From Natrinema soli (lineage in GTDB: Archaea > Halobacteriota > Halobacteria > Halobacteriales > Natrialbaceae), in assembly GCF_028618695.1 (NCBI RefSeq), contig NZ_JAQIVI010000186.1, forward strand, positions 1-7,431: DNA of 7,431 bases. Reading direction: 5' to 3'. The notes beneath the pieces are model-generated. The model was not told the DNA's origin. It saw only the letters and a program-made list of their open reading frames with translations, and made no database searches. Both the position numbers and the translations under genes were made by a program. Shown piece by piece: positions 1-4,263 of the stretch. Within the stretch, counting starts at the first letter, position 1. Every line of letters starts with the position of its first letter.

Positions 1-106
1 CGGCCGCGTCGACGCGGCCGGCCCGCGACTGCGGGACCTCGCGAGCGAGGATCCGGCCCCGAACGTGCGGGACTACGCCGCATGGGCCACGAGACAGCTT
101 TCGTAA
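1..106 (+). CDS. HEAT-repeat protein, C-terminal end (partial)
   Basis: The reading frame is open from base 2 and ends at TAA 104-106, giving 34 visible residues; the start lies outside the window. The tail contains LRDLASEDPAPNVRDYAAWA, the second half of a HEAT or PBS-lyase-type helical repeat: a Leu-rich helix, an acidic turn, then VRDYAAWA-QL. Proteins of this kind are alpha-solenoid binding scaffolds, and the last repeat runs almost to the C-terminus, as is common in haloarchaeal HEAT proteins. Too little is visible to say what it binds. The next gene starts 62 bases downstream with its own promoter-like sequence, so it is probably transcribed separately. The family call is reasonable; the specific function is unknown. 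Confidence 0.7.
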   Translation, partial: GRVDAAGPRLRDLASEDPAPNVRDYAAWATRQLS

Positions 107-131
107 GGGACGGTCGTTCGTCGACGCGGAC

Positions 132-147
132 CGAAACGCAATCTATC
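132..147 (+). promoter_or_regulatory. Putative promoter of yjbQ (BRE/TATA-like)
   Basis: CGAAAC (132-137) resembles an archaeal BRE and is followed by the weak TATA-like ATCTATC (141-147). Its centre is about 25 bases before ATG 169, placing transcription start at or next to the start codon. The TATA element is weak, so this rests mainly on position. Confidence 0.35.
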
Positions 148-168
148 CTCGCGGTCGTCCACTCGCGC

Positions 169-555
169 ATGGCGTTTTCCGTCGAGACCGAGTCGCGGCT
201 GACGACCGTCGACGTGACCGAACGTATCGCAGCGGCCGTTCCCGACGACCTCGAGTCGGGGACCTGTACGGCCTTCGTCGAGCACACGACGGCCGGCCTC
301 GTCGTTCAGGAGGCCGAACCGCGGCTTCGCGGCGACCTCGAGTCGTTCCTGCGTGATCTCGTTCCGGACGAGGGACACGCACACGACGAGTTGGACGGGA
401 ATGCGGACTCGCATCTGCGGGCGGCCTTGATCGGTCCGGACGTAACGATTCCGGTCGAGAACGGGGAGTTAGCGCTGGGGACGTGGCAGTCGGCGTTGCT
501 CGTGGAGTGCGACGGGCCGCGAACGCGGACGGTGTCCGTGACGACCGTCGACTAG
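169..555 (+). CDS. yjbQ: YjbQ/UPF0047 family protein
   Basis: A 128-residue protein, the usual full length of the YjbQ (UPF0047) family. Bacterial members are annotated as secondary thiamine-phosphate synthase because E. coli YjbQ has weak activity of that kind; the physiological role is unsettled. Family motifs appear in order: FVEHTTAGL at about residues 36-44, EAEPRLRGDLESFL at 48-61, a metal or active-site block with H70, H72, the NAD triplet and H82 (NADSHLRAALIG), then GTWQ at 104-107 and DGPRTR at 115-120. The frame also opens at ATG 82, but that start would overlap the end of the HEAT gene and add residues that fit no family member. ATG 169 gives the family N-terminus and has a TATA-like sequence about 25 bases upstream. 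Likely cytosolic and probably leaderless. Confidence 0.9.
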   Translation: MAFSVETESRLTTVDVTERIAAAVPDDLESGTCTAFVEHTTAGLVVQEAEPRLRGDLESFLRDLVPDEGHAHDELDGNADSHLRAALIGPDVTIPVENGELALGTWQSALLVECDGPRTRTVSVTTVD

Positions 556-757
556 TTGCTGGCCCGATCGATCGTCTCGTCGGCGTTCGAGCGATACCGC
601 CGGTCGGAACTCTGTGACCAGCCGCTCAATCGGCATCGCTCGTCGAACGGCCGGCCCGCGAGCCGGGACTCGAGCGTTTGTTTTGAAGTTTCGAGGTGTG
701 ATTCACTCGAGGAAGATGTCGTCCGTCTTCCCCGCTCGACGACCTGCTGAGATGAGT
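556..757. other. Gene-free interval between yjbQ and the HalOD1 gene
   Basis: About 200 bases with no convincing gene. Short frames exist on both strands, but their products match nothing I recognise and have arginine-rich, shadow-like composition. The left half is GC-rich like its flanks. From about 675 the composition becomes AT-richer, marking the edge of the low-GC stretch. It contains the T-rich tract at 677-691, an imperfect inverted repeat at 691-710, and the left arm of the hairpin at 743-765. Confidence 0.6.
677..710 (+). terminator. Possible T-rich terminator downstream of yjbQ
   Basis: TTTGTTTTGAAGTTT (677-691) is a T-rich tract in otherwise GC-rich DNA, on the strand that would terminate yjbQ, about 120 bases after its stop. 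Archaeal termination depends mainly on T-rich tracts. It is followed by an imperfect inverted repeat, TCGAGGTG (691-698) and CACTCGA (704-710), with one unpaired G. This assignment is tentative. Confidence 0.25.
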
Positions 758-765
758 TCAGCAGG
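743..765 (-). terminator. Perfect 8-bp hairpin over the stop codon of the HalOD1 gene
   Basis: CCTGCTGA (743-750) and TCAGCAGG (758-765) are perfect inverted repeats separated by a 7-base loop. The right arm contains the HalOD1 stop codon (758-760). The position suggests a 3'-end structure that stabilises or ends the Lrp-HalOD1 transcript. No U-run follows on the minus strand, so it is not a classical intrinsic terminator. Confidence 0.35.
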
Positions 766-1108
766 GATCATCGTCGTCGCCACCTTCAGCAGACAGCGGT
801 TGCGCCTCGATGATCCCGGCGCTCTCGACGGTTATCTGGTGCGAGTAATAGGAAAACTCGACGATGTAATCTTCTTCCTGACAACGCTTGGATTTTGCGA
901 ATAGCTGATTGAGCGTTTCCGTATCAACGACGTCGTACAAGGGGGTGAGTTGCGTTGGCTCCTTGTCACACACGGCACTCATCATTTTTATTATAGCGAT
1001 AGTTGGACGGATGGTCGCGCTGTCAAAGCGCATTCGGTAGATTCCCGTCTCAGTATCGTAACTGATAGGTTCCCCCGTATGCGGTGATCGGTCACTCAAA
1101 CGTATCAT
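758..1108 (-). CDS. HalOD1 output domain protein
   Basis: A 116-residue protein made almost entirely of a HalOD1 (halobacterial output domain 1) module. The pattern is characteristic: YDTETGIYRMRFD at about residues 17-29, a helix with a DKEPTQLTPLYDVVD motif at 48-62, LNQLF at 66-70, and a closing beta pair with VEFSYYSHQITVES at 83-96. The tail is acidic, with a run of four Asp before Pro-Cys. HalOD1 is thought to be an output or interaction domain of halobacterial signalling proteins, with no established biochemical activity. There is no sensor or receiver domain here, so it stands alone. Its start overlaps the end of the Lrp gene by 17 bases, and GAGG lies directly before the ATG, so translation is probably coupled to the regulator. 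It contains three cysteines (47, 76, 116), uncommon in haloarchaeal proteins. Function unknown. Confidence 0.85.
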   Translation of the reverse strand: MIRLSDRSPHTGEPISYDTETGIYRMRFDSATIRPTIAIIKMMSAVCDKEPTQLTPLYDVVDTETLNQLFAKSKRCQEEDYIVEFSYYSHQITVESAGIIEAQPLSAEGGDDDDPC

Positions 1109-1577
1109 CCTCTACGAACTGCTGGCCAAAGTGATTGAACGGTTGTGTGAACGTCTCCTTGATAATCTTCGTATTGGCAACCGATAACCCGATCTCACTC
1201 AGTTCGTCAGTAATCCGGGCGACGTCATCCGAGTTCGTCCCGACGGCGTCAATCTGGATGTTCTCCGTTCCGTTGAGCACTTCTCTGATAGCGATAACTC
1301 CACTGACACCGCGTGCGTCAGTCGCGAGTTGTTCTCGTTCGGGATTCGGCGCGCTACAGATTATTTCGACGTAGAGCTGGAGTCCCGCCTTGTCGTAATC
1401 GACATCGGGGTAATAGCCTCGAATAATGCCCTCGTTTTCGAGCCGTTCGATGCGATTACGGACCGTGCTGGCGGAAACACCGACCTGCTCTCCCATCTCC
1501 TGGGTCGTGATTCGACGAGCATCTTTCTGTAACAAGTAGAGAATACCCTTGTCCGTGTCGTCCAATTCGACATCCAT
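1092..1577 (-). CDS. Lrp/AsnC family transcriptional regulator
   Basis: A 161-residue DNA-binding protein of the feast/famine (Lrp/AsnC) family, full length. The N-terminal winged helix spans about residues 4-55: LDDTDKGILYLLQKDAR, then the helix-turn-helix TTQEMGEQVGVSASTVRNRI (24-43) and the wing NEGIIRGYYPDVD. The C-terminal RAM (effector and oligomerisation) domain covers about 65-141, with a typical betaalphabeta core around VSGVIAIREVLNGTENIQID and a conserved hydrophobic end before TKIIKE. A short tail follows, including FNHFGQQF. These regulators act as dimers or octamers and often sense amino acids or other small metabolites; the ligand here cannot be read. It is the first gene of a pair with HalOD1 and faces the DUF7344 gene across an intergenic region with a 15-bp dyad, so autoregulation and control of that neighbour are plausible. 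Confidence 0.92.
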   Translation of the reverse strand: MDVELDDTDKGILYLLQKDARRITTQEMGEQVGVSASTVRNRIERLENEGIIRGYYPDVDYDKAGLQLYVEIICSAPNPEREQLATDARGVSGVIAIREVLNGTENIQIDAVGTNSDDVARITDELSEIGLSVANTKIIKETFTQPFNHFGQQFVEDDTFE

Positions 1578-1601
1578 ACGAGGGGCACGAGATGCACCAC
1601 C

Positions 1602-1613
1602 ATGTTATTTTCG
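1602..1613 (-). promoter_or_regulatory. Promoter of the Lrp-HalOD1 operon
   Basis: On the minus strand CGAAAA (1613-1608) forms a good BRE, followed directly by the AT-rich TATA element TAACAT (1607-1602). Its centre is about 28 bases before the Lrp start codon, the distance expected for a leaderless haloarchaeal transcript. There is no Shine-Dalgarno sequence before the ATG. The same TGCGAAA core recurs on the plus strand at 1716-1722. Confidence 0.5.
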
Positions 1614-1666
1614 CAACTGTACTCATCCATGTCTATGCATATTGCGTTCTATCCCGATCAAATGAA

Positions 1667-1681
1667 GAAATTCGCAATTTC
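1667..1681. promoter_or_regulatory. 15-bp dyad, candidate Lrp operator
   Basis: GAAATT-CGC-AATTTC is a perfect inverted repeat with 6-bp arms around a 3-base centre. It lies between the divergent Lrp and DUF7344 genes. Fifteen base pairs with GAAA/TTTC ends is the general form of known Lrp/AsnC family operators. Two further TTCGCA-type elements flank it, at 1610-1616 and, inverted, at 1716-1722. The symmetry is seen directly; binding by the neighbouring Lrp is inferred. Confidence 0.5.
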
Positions 1682-1715
1682 CTTTCCCGGGAGAGCGATC
1701 TTACGACCGAAGAAC

Positions 1716-1730
1716 TGCGAAATTACTAAC
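1716..1730 (+). promoter_or_regulatory. Putative promoter of the DUF7344 gene
   Basis: CGAAA (1718-1722) followed by TTACTAA (1723-1729) fits a BRE/TATA pair on the plus strand. Transcription would begin near 1750, giving a leader of about 55 bases that carries the GGAGG ribosome binding site. An alternative is the AATATT around 1768, which would leave a very short leader. Confidence 0.35.
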
Positions 1731-1795
1731 TACCTACAAATGGTGTCGTTTCACAAGGTGACGCCGAATATTGATGATTTCTGACACTCGAACGT

Positions 1796-1800
1796 GGAGG
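1796..1800 (+). promoter_or_regulatory. Shine-Dalgarno site of the DUF7344 gene
   Basis: GGAGG, complementary to the archaeal 16S 3' end, lies 7 bases before ATG 1808 and fixes that start. It implies a leadered transcript, in contrast to the leaderless arrangement at most other promoters in the window. Confidence 0.7.
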
Positions 1801-1807
1801 CAAGCGC

Positions 1808-2113
1808 ATGCCTTGTAACGCTTCCTCAGCCGATGTTATTCTGAACGCATTAGCTGATCAGCACCGTCGGTTAGTGCTTCGACAAGTGGGAAACACCGAC
1901 ACTGGCGTCGCATCGTACGACGACGTTATCGACGGCGTTGTTCGACACAGTTCGACAGCTGAGACTCCAGAGGCCGTGATGGCACGGCTCCATCACGAGA
2001 CGTTACCGGCACTTGAGGCGGCCGGTCTTATCGAGAATGACACACGAAGTGAAACGATTCAGTACCAGTCTCAGCCGCTTGCTGAGGATATTCTCGACTG
2101 CGTTCACGAGTGA
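1808..2113 (+). CDS. DUF7344 (winged-helix) domain protein
   Basis: A 101-residue protein of the haloarchaeal DUF7344 type, a small winged-helix-like domain found alone or fused in many halobacterial proteins. The visible pattern is ILNALADQHRRLVLRQV at about residues 11-27, ASYDDVIDGVV at 35-45, then the recognition-helix region LHHETLPALEAAGLIE at 61-76 and a beta-wing ETIQYQSQPLAEDIL. The ordering resembles ArsR or MarR-like repressors, so DNA binding is plausible but not proven. The start is well supported: GGAGG at 1796-1800 is 7 bases before ATG. Few other genes in this window have a clear Shine-Dalgarno site. It is divergent from the Lrp-HalOD1 pair and convergent with the phosphodiesterase gene, ending 19 bases from it. 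Like the pair, it is AT-richer than its surroundings. Confidence 0.82.
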   Translation: MPCNASSADVILNALADQHRRLVLRQVGNTDTGVASYDDVIDGVVRHSSTAETPEAVMARLHHETLPALEAAGLIENDTRSETIQYQSQPLAEDILDCVHE

Positions 2114-2132
2114 ACGGTACGGCGAGTCCCTT

Positions 2133-2810
2133 TTACACCCGGATCGGCCGGTCCGCCGAAACGTACTCGACGCCGCGGCGGGCGAGCAGACTCGCCATCG
2201 CTCGGCGCTCGATCGTCCAGGCGTGGACCTCGAGTCCCACCGCCGTCGCCCGCGGCACGACCCGGCTCGCCAGACAGCGCCAGTAGCTCGCCCCGAGGAC
2301 AGTGCAGTCGAGTTCGACCGCCGTCGTGACCGGCGTCTCGAGGTGCCGACTGACGAGCAGCCCGATCGACTGGCTCGGATCGCGGTCGCGAATCGTCCGC
2401 AGTTCGGAGACCAGAAACGAGGTGAGGACGACGCGATTGGCGAGGGCCGCGTCCTCGAGAGCGGCGAGGACGTCCGCGGCGATGCCGGGTTCCTTGAGTT
2501 CGATGTGGGCCTCGACGGTCGGCGGGAGGGCCTCGAGCATCGCCGCGAGGGTCGGAATTCCGTCGCCGGACCCGCGCACTGAGCGAACGGAGAGTTCCGC
2601 GAGGGAGGCGTCCGCGACGGTCCCGGTGCCGTCGGTGCCGCGGTCGATCGTCTCGTCGTGGACGACGACGAGTTCGCCGGAGCCACAGCGTCGCACGTCG
2701 AACTCGACGGCGTCTGCGCGTTCGGCCGCGGCTCGAACGGCACCGATCGTGTTCTCGGGGGCAGTCGCTGCGAACCCCCGATGCGCGATGAGTCGCATGC
2801 GGTGATCCAT
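2133..2810 (-). CDS. Glycerophosphodiester phosphodiesterase family protein
   Basis: A 225-residue enzyme of the GDPD (GlpQ/UgpQ) family, which hydrolyses glycerophosphodiesters to sn-glycerol 3-phosphate and an alcohol in a metal-dependent reaction on a TIM-barrel. Signature residues are in place: IAHRGF with H10 and R11, APENT (18-21), the metal-binding VEFDV with E36 and D38, the catalytic VVVHDETIDRGTDGTG with H51, IELKEP with E104 and K106, VHAWTI (195-200) and the terminal VSADRP. No signal peptide is evident, so it is likely cytosolic. Length is slightly short for the family but all barrel motifs are present. Translation could start at residue 5 (ATG 2796-2798) instead, since the family core begins just after it. 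In haloarchaea such enzymes probably recycle glycerol phosphate from lipid head groups or glycerol metabolism; that role is inferred. Confidence 0.92.
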   Translation of the reverse strand: MDHRMRLIAHRGFAATAPENTIGAVRAAAERADAVEFDVRRCGSGELVVVHDETIDRGTDGTGTVADASLAELSVRSVRGSGDGIPTLAAMLEALPPTVEAHIELKEPGIAADVLAALEDAALANRVVLTSFLVSELRTIRDRDPSQSIGLLVSRHLETPVTTAVELDCTVLGASYWRCLASRVVPRATAVGLEVHAWTIERRAMASLLARRGVEYVSADRPIRV

Positions 2811-2915
2811 CGAGGCTCGACGACGTTACTCTGACGACTCCTCGCACTCGCCGCGTCGAAACGAGCGTCGCCGAACGAGTCCCAAATTGTGTAGCAAGTA
2901 GCCTTAACCGAATAC

Positions 2916-2949
2916 CATGACAAGGTGGAGATGATTACTACCTTGCATG
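2916..2949. repeat. Extended inverted repeat upstream of the response regulator
   Basis: CATGaCAAGGTgG (2916-2928) pairs with CtACCTTGCATG (2938-2949): 12 base pairs including one G-T wobble, one bulged A, and a 9-base loop. It ends about 10 bases upstream of the TATA region, where archaeal activators commonly bind. It could be an operator or, less likely, an RNA hairpin. No terminator role is evident, since no plus-strand gene precedes it. Confidence 0.4.
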
Positions 2950-2954
2950 AATCG

Positions 2955-2968
2955 GACATTTATATGTC
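2955..2968 (+). promoter_or_regulatory. Promoter of the response regulator, inside an inverted repeat
   Basis: TTTATAT (2959-2965) is a strong TATA box centred about 22 bases before ATG 2984, consistent with a leaderless transcript. It sits in GACAT-TTAT-ATGTC, a perfect 5-bp-arm inverted repeat, so a protein bound there would block TBP. Confidence 0.6.
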
Positions 2969-2983
2969 AACTCTAACGCCACT

Positions 2984-3430
2984 ATGAGCGGTCAACGAGA
3001 CGAGCCGATCGACGTGCTCCTCGTCGAGAACGACGACGATGACGTTCGCCTCGTCCGCGAGGCGTTCGCCGAGTTGGCGATCGAACCAACGATTCGCGTC
3101 GCCGGCGACGGCGCGGAGGCGCTCTCGGTCCTCACCGGCCGCGACGACGAGCCGCCGGCCGTTCCGGATCTCATCCTGTTGGATCTGGATCTGCCGGAGA
3201 TGGACGGTCTCGAGTTCCTTGAGGCGGTGACGGCCGAGCCTGAGCTCGCACGGCTCCCCGTGCTCGTGTTGACGCGATCGACGAACCTGGCGGACGTTCG
3301 CGCGAGCTACGACCTCGCGGCCAACGCGTACCTCACGAAGCCGACGGAGCCGGCGGAGTATGCCGAGATGGCGGAAGCGATCGCCGAGTTCTGGTTCCGC
3401 CGAGCGGCCCTGCCGACGACCCGTTCGTAA
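2984..3430 (+). CDS. Single-domain response regulator (Rcp1-like receiver)
   Basis: A 148-residue stand-alone receiver domain with no output domain. It resembles Rcp1/CheY-type regulators that pass phosphate or bind partners directly. The core is complete: strand 1 IDVLLVEN (9-16), phosphoacceptor D67 in LILLDLDLPEMDG, T97 in VLVLT, and K119 in YLTKP. The acidic pocket is unusual: the common Glu-Asp pair appears as E15-N16 followed by four Asp (17-20). The final helix carries an aromatic EFWFRR motif typical of haloarchaeal members. No histidine kinase gene is adjacent, so the partner must be elsewhere. The start at ATG 2984 is set by strand 1 and by the TATA box about 22 bases upstream. It is likely cytosolic and active in phosphorelay; pathway unknown. 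Confidence 0.92.
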   Translation: MSGQRDEPIDVLLVENDDDDVRLVREAFAELAIEPTIRVAGDGAEALSVLTGRDDEPPAVPDLILLDLDLPEMDGLEFLEAVTAEPELARLPVLVLTRSTNLADVRASYDLAANAYLTKPTEPAEYAEMAEAIAEFWFRRAALPTTRS

Positions 3431-3469
3431 CGGCGGTCCGGTACCCGCCGTCGGACGACCGCCGACGGC
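3431..3469 (+). repeat. GC-rich overlapping hairpins after the response regulator
   Basis: Directly after the stop codon three mutually exclusive perfect pairings are possible: CGGCGG (3431-3436) with CCGCCG (3445-3450); GCCGTCGG (3447-3454) with CCGACGGC (3462-3469); and CGGCGGTC (3431-3438) with GACCGCCG (3457-3464). They may form a 3' stabilising structure. No T-run follows, and in DNA this GC-rich some such pairings arise by chance. Confidence 0.35.
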
Positions 3470-3475
3470 CCCCGC

Positions 3476-3483
3476 CTTTGATG
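3476..3483 (+). promoter_or_regulatory. Putative TATA element of the SDR gene
   Basis: CTTTGATG is the only AT-rich island in this GC-rich gap. Its centre is about 28 bases before ATG 3508, consistent with leaderless initiation there and against starts at TTG 3478 or ATG 3481. Confidence 0.4.
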
Positions 3484-3507
3484 CGAGCGGACCGCACACT
3501 GTTCGGT

Positions 3508-4242
3508 ATGTCCGTGCAAACCGAGTTCGACGTCGACTTCGACGGAACCGTTGCAGTGATCACCGGTGCCAGCGGCGCGCTCGGCAGCGCTGCCGTCGAT
3601 CGCTTCCTCGAGGCGGGCGCGACGGTCTGCGCCGTCGACGTGATCGCGCCGGACGACGAGGACAGTTTGCTCGCGCGCGATCCCGACGGTGAATCCGACC
3701 TCGCGTTCTACGAAGCCGACTTGACCGACGAGGACGACGTGGCGGCCCTGATGGAGTCGATCGCAGCGGATCACGACCGAATCGACCACCTGCTGAATAT
3801 CGCCGGGACGTGGCGCGGCGGCGATCACGTCGAGGACACCGATCTCGAGGAGTTCGACCTCCTGCTGGACGTCAACCTGAAGACGGCGTTTCTCGCGTCG
3901 AAACACGCCCTGCCCCACCTGCAGGACTCGGCGGGATCGATCGTCAGTATCAGCGCACGGTCCTCGCTCGAGGGCGGCGAGGGCGACGGCCCCTACCGGA
4001 TCACGAAGGCCGGCATTCGGCTGCTGACGGAGACGCTCGCCGAGGAGAATCGCGGGACGGTGCGGGCGAACTGCGTCATGCCGAGCGTGATCGACACGCC
4101 GATGAACCGGGAGATGATGCCCGACGCGGATCACGATTCGTGGGTCGACCCGCTCGAGATCGCGGACGTGATGGCCTTCCTCTGTAGCGACGGGGCTGCG
4201 GTGACAAGCGGCGCTGCTGTGCCAGTGTACGGCGAGGCTTGA
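3508..4242 (+). CDS. SDR oxidoreductase, dihydropteridine reductase-like branch
   Basis: A 244-residue NAD(P)-dependent short-chain dehydrogenase/reductase. The Rossmann motif TGASGALG is at 19-26, the NNAG-equivalent NIAG at 97-100, N123 in DVNLKT, and the catalytic YRITK (Y163, K167). In an ungapped alignment to FabG-type enzymes, the usual catalytic Ser falls on A150 in SISARSSL. The same Ala, together with GALGS, AGTWRGG and especially the block SVIDTPMNREMMPDADHDSW (193-212), recalls vertebrate quinonoid dihydropteridine reductase (IDTPMNR-like, MP-AD--SW). Pterin or a related quinonoid substrate is therefore possible, but the true substrate is unknown. The start is ATG 3508: the frame extends to TTG 3478, but the added residues are not part of the fold and would cover the TATA element. 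It follows the response regulator by 77 bases and ends 21 bases from the convergent transporter gene. Confidence 0.9.
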   Translation: MSVQTEFDVDFDGTVAVITGASGALGSAAVDRFLEAGATVCAVDVIAPDDEDSLLARDPDGESDLAFYEADLTDEDDVAALMESIAADHDRIDHLLNIAGTWRGGDHVEDTDLEEFDLLLDVNLKTAFLASKHALPHLQDSAGSIVSISARSSLEGGEGDGPYRITKAGIRLLTETLAEENRGTVRANCVMPSVIDTPMNREMMPDADHDSWVDPLEIADVMAFLCSDGAAVTSGAAVPVYGEA

Positions 4243-4263
4243 TCGGCGAAAACGGACCGACGA

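Larger units (their letters stand above)
2811..2983. other. Divergent intergenic region between GDPD and response regulator genes
   Basis: About 170 bases with no gene. The left part is GC-rich and gives no clear promoter for the phosphodiesterase. From about 2880 it becomes AT-rich and holds a large inverted repeat (2916-2949) and the TATA element of the response regulator within a second inverted repeat (2955-2968). Confidence 0.6.

Noticed and set aside
82..168. N-terminal extension of YjbQ to ATG 82
   Set aside because: It overlaps the end of the HEAT gene, covers the promoter-like sequence, and adds residues not found in the family; ATG 169 gives the family length.
556..750. A 64-residue frame after yjbQ on the plus strand, and a 96-residue one at 614-904
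   Set aside because: The first has no recognisable domain or ribosome binding site and arginine/serine-rich shadow composition. The second runs antisense into the well-supported HalOD1 gene.
1602..1784. 60-residue frame in the Lrp/DUF7344 intergenic region
   Set aside because: It starts inside the Lrp promoter, runs through the dyad and the second promoter, has no ribosome binding site, and its product is unrecognised. Open frames of this length are expected in AT-rich spacer.
2003..2959. Long antisense frames (318 and 247 residues minus, 189 residues plus) across the phosphodiesterase gene
   Set aside because: Arg/Ser/Pro-rich composition typical of alternate frames in high-GC DNA; the GDPD frame has complete catalytic motifs.
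2931..2987. 18-residue frame whose TGA overlaps the response regulator ATG, preceded by GGTGGAG
   Set aside because: Looks like a leader peptide, but the TATA box lies inside it, so a leaderless transcript would not contain it, and the GGAG is directly against the ATG.
3307..4134. 275-residue minus-strand frame opposite the response regulator and SDR
   Set aside because: His/Arg/Val-rich and spans two well-supported plus-strand genes and their gap; antisense shadow.
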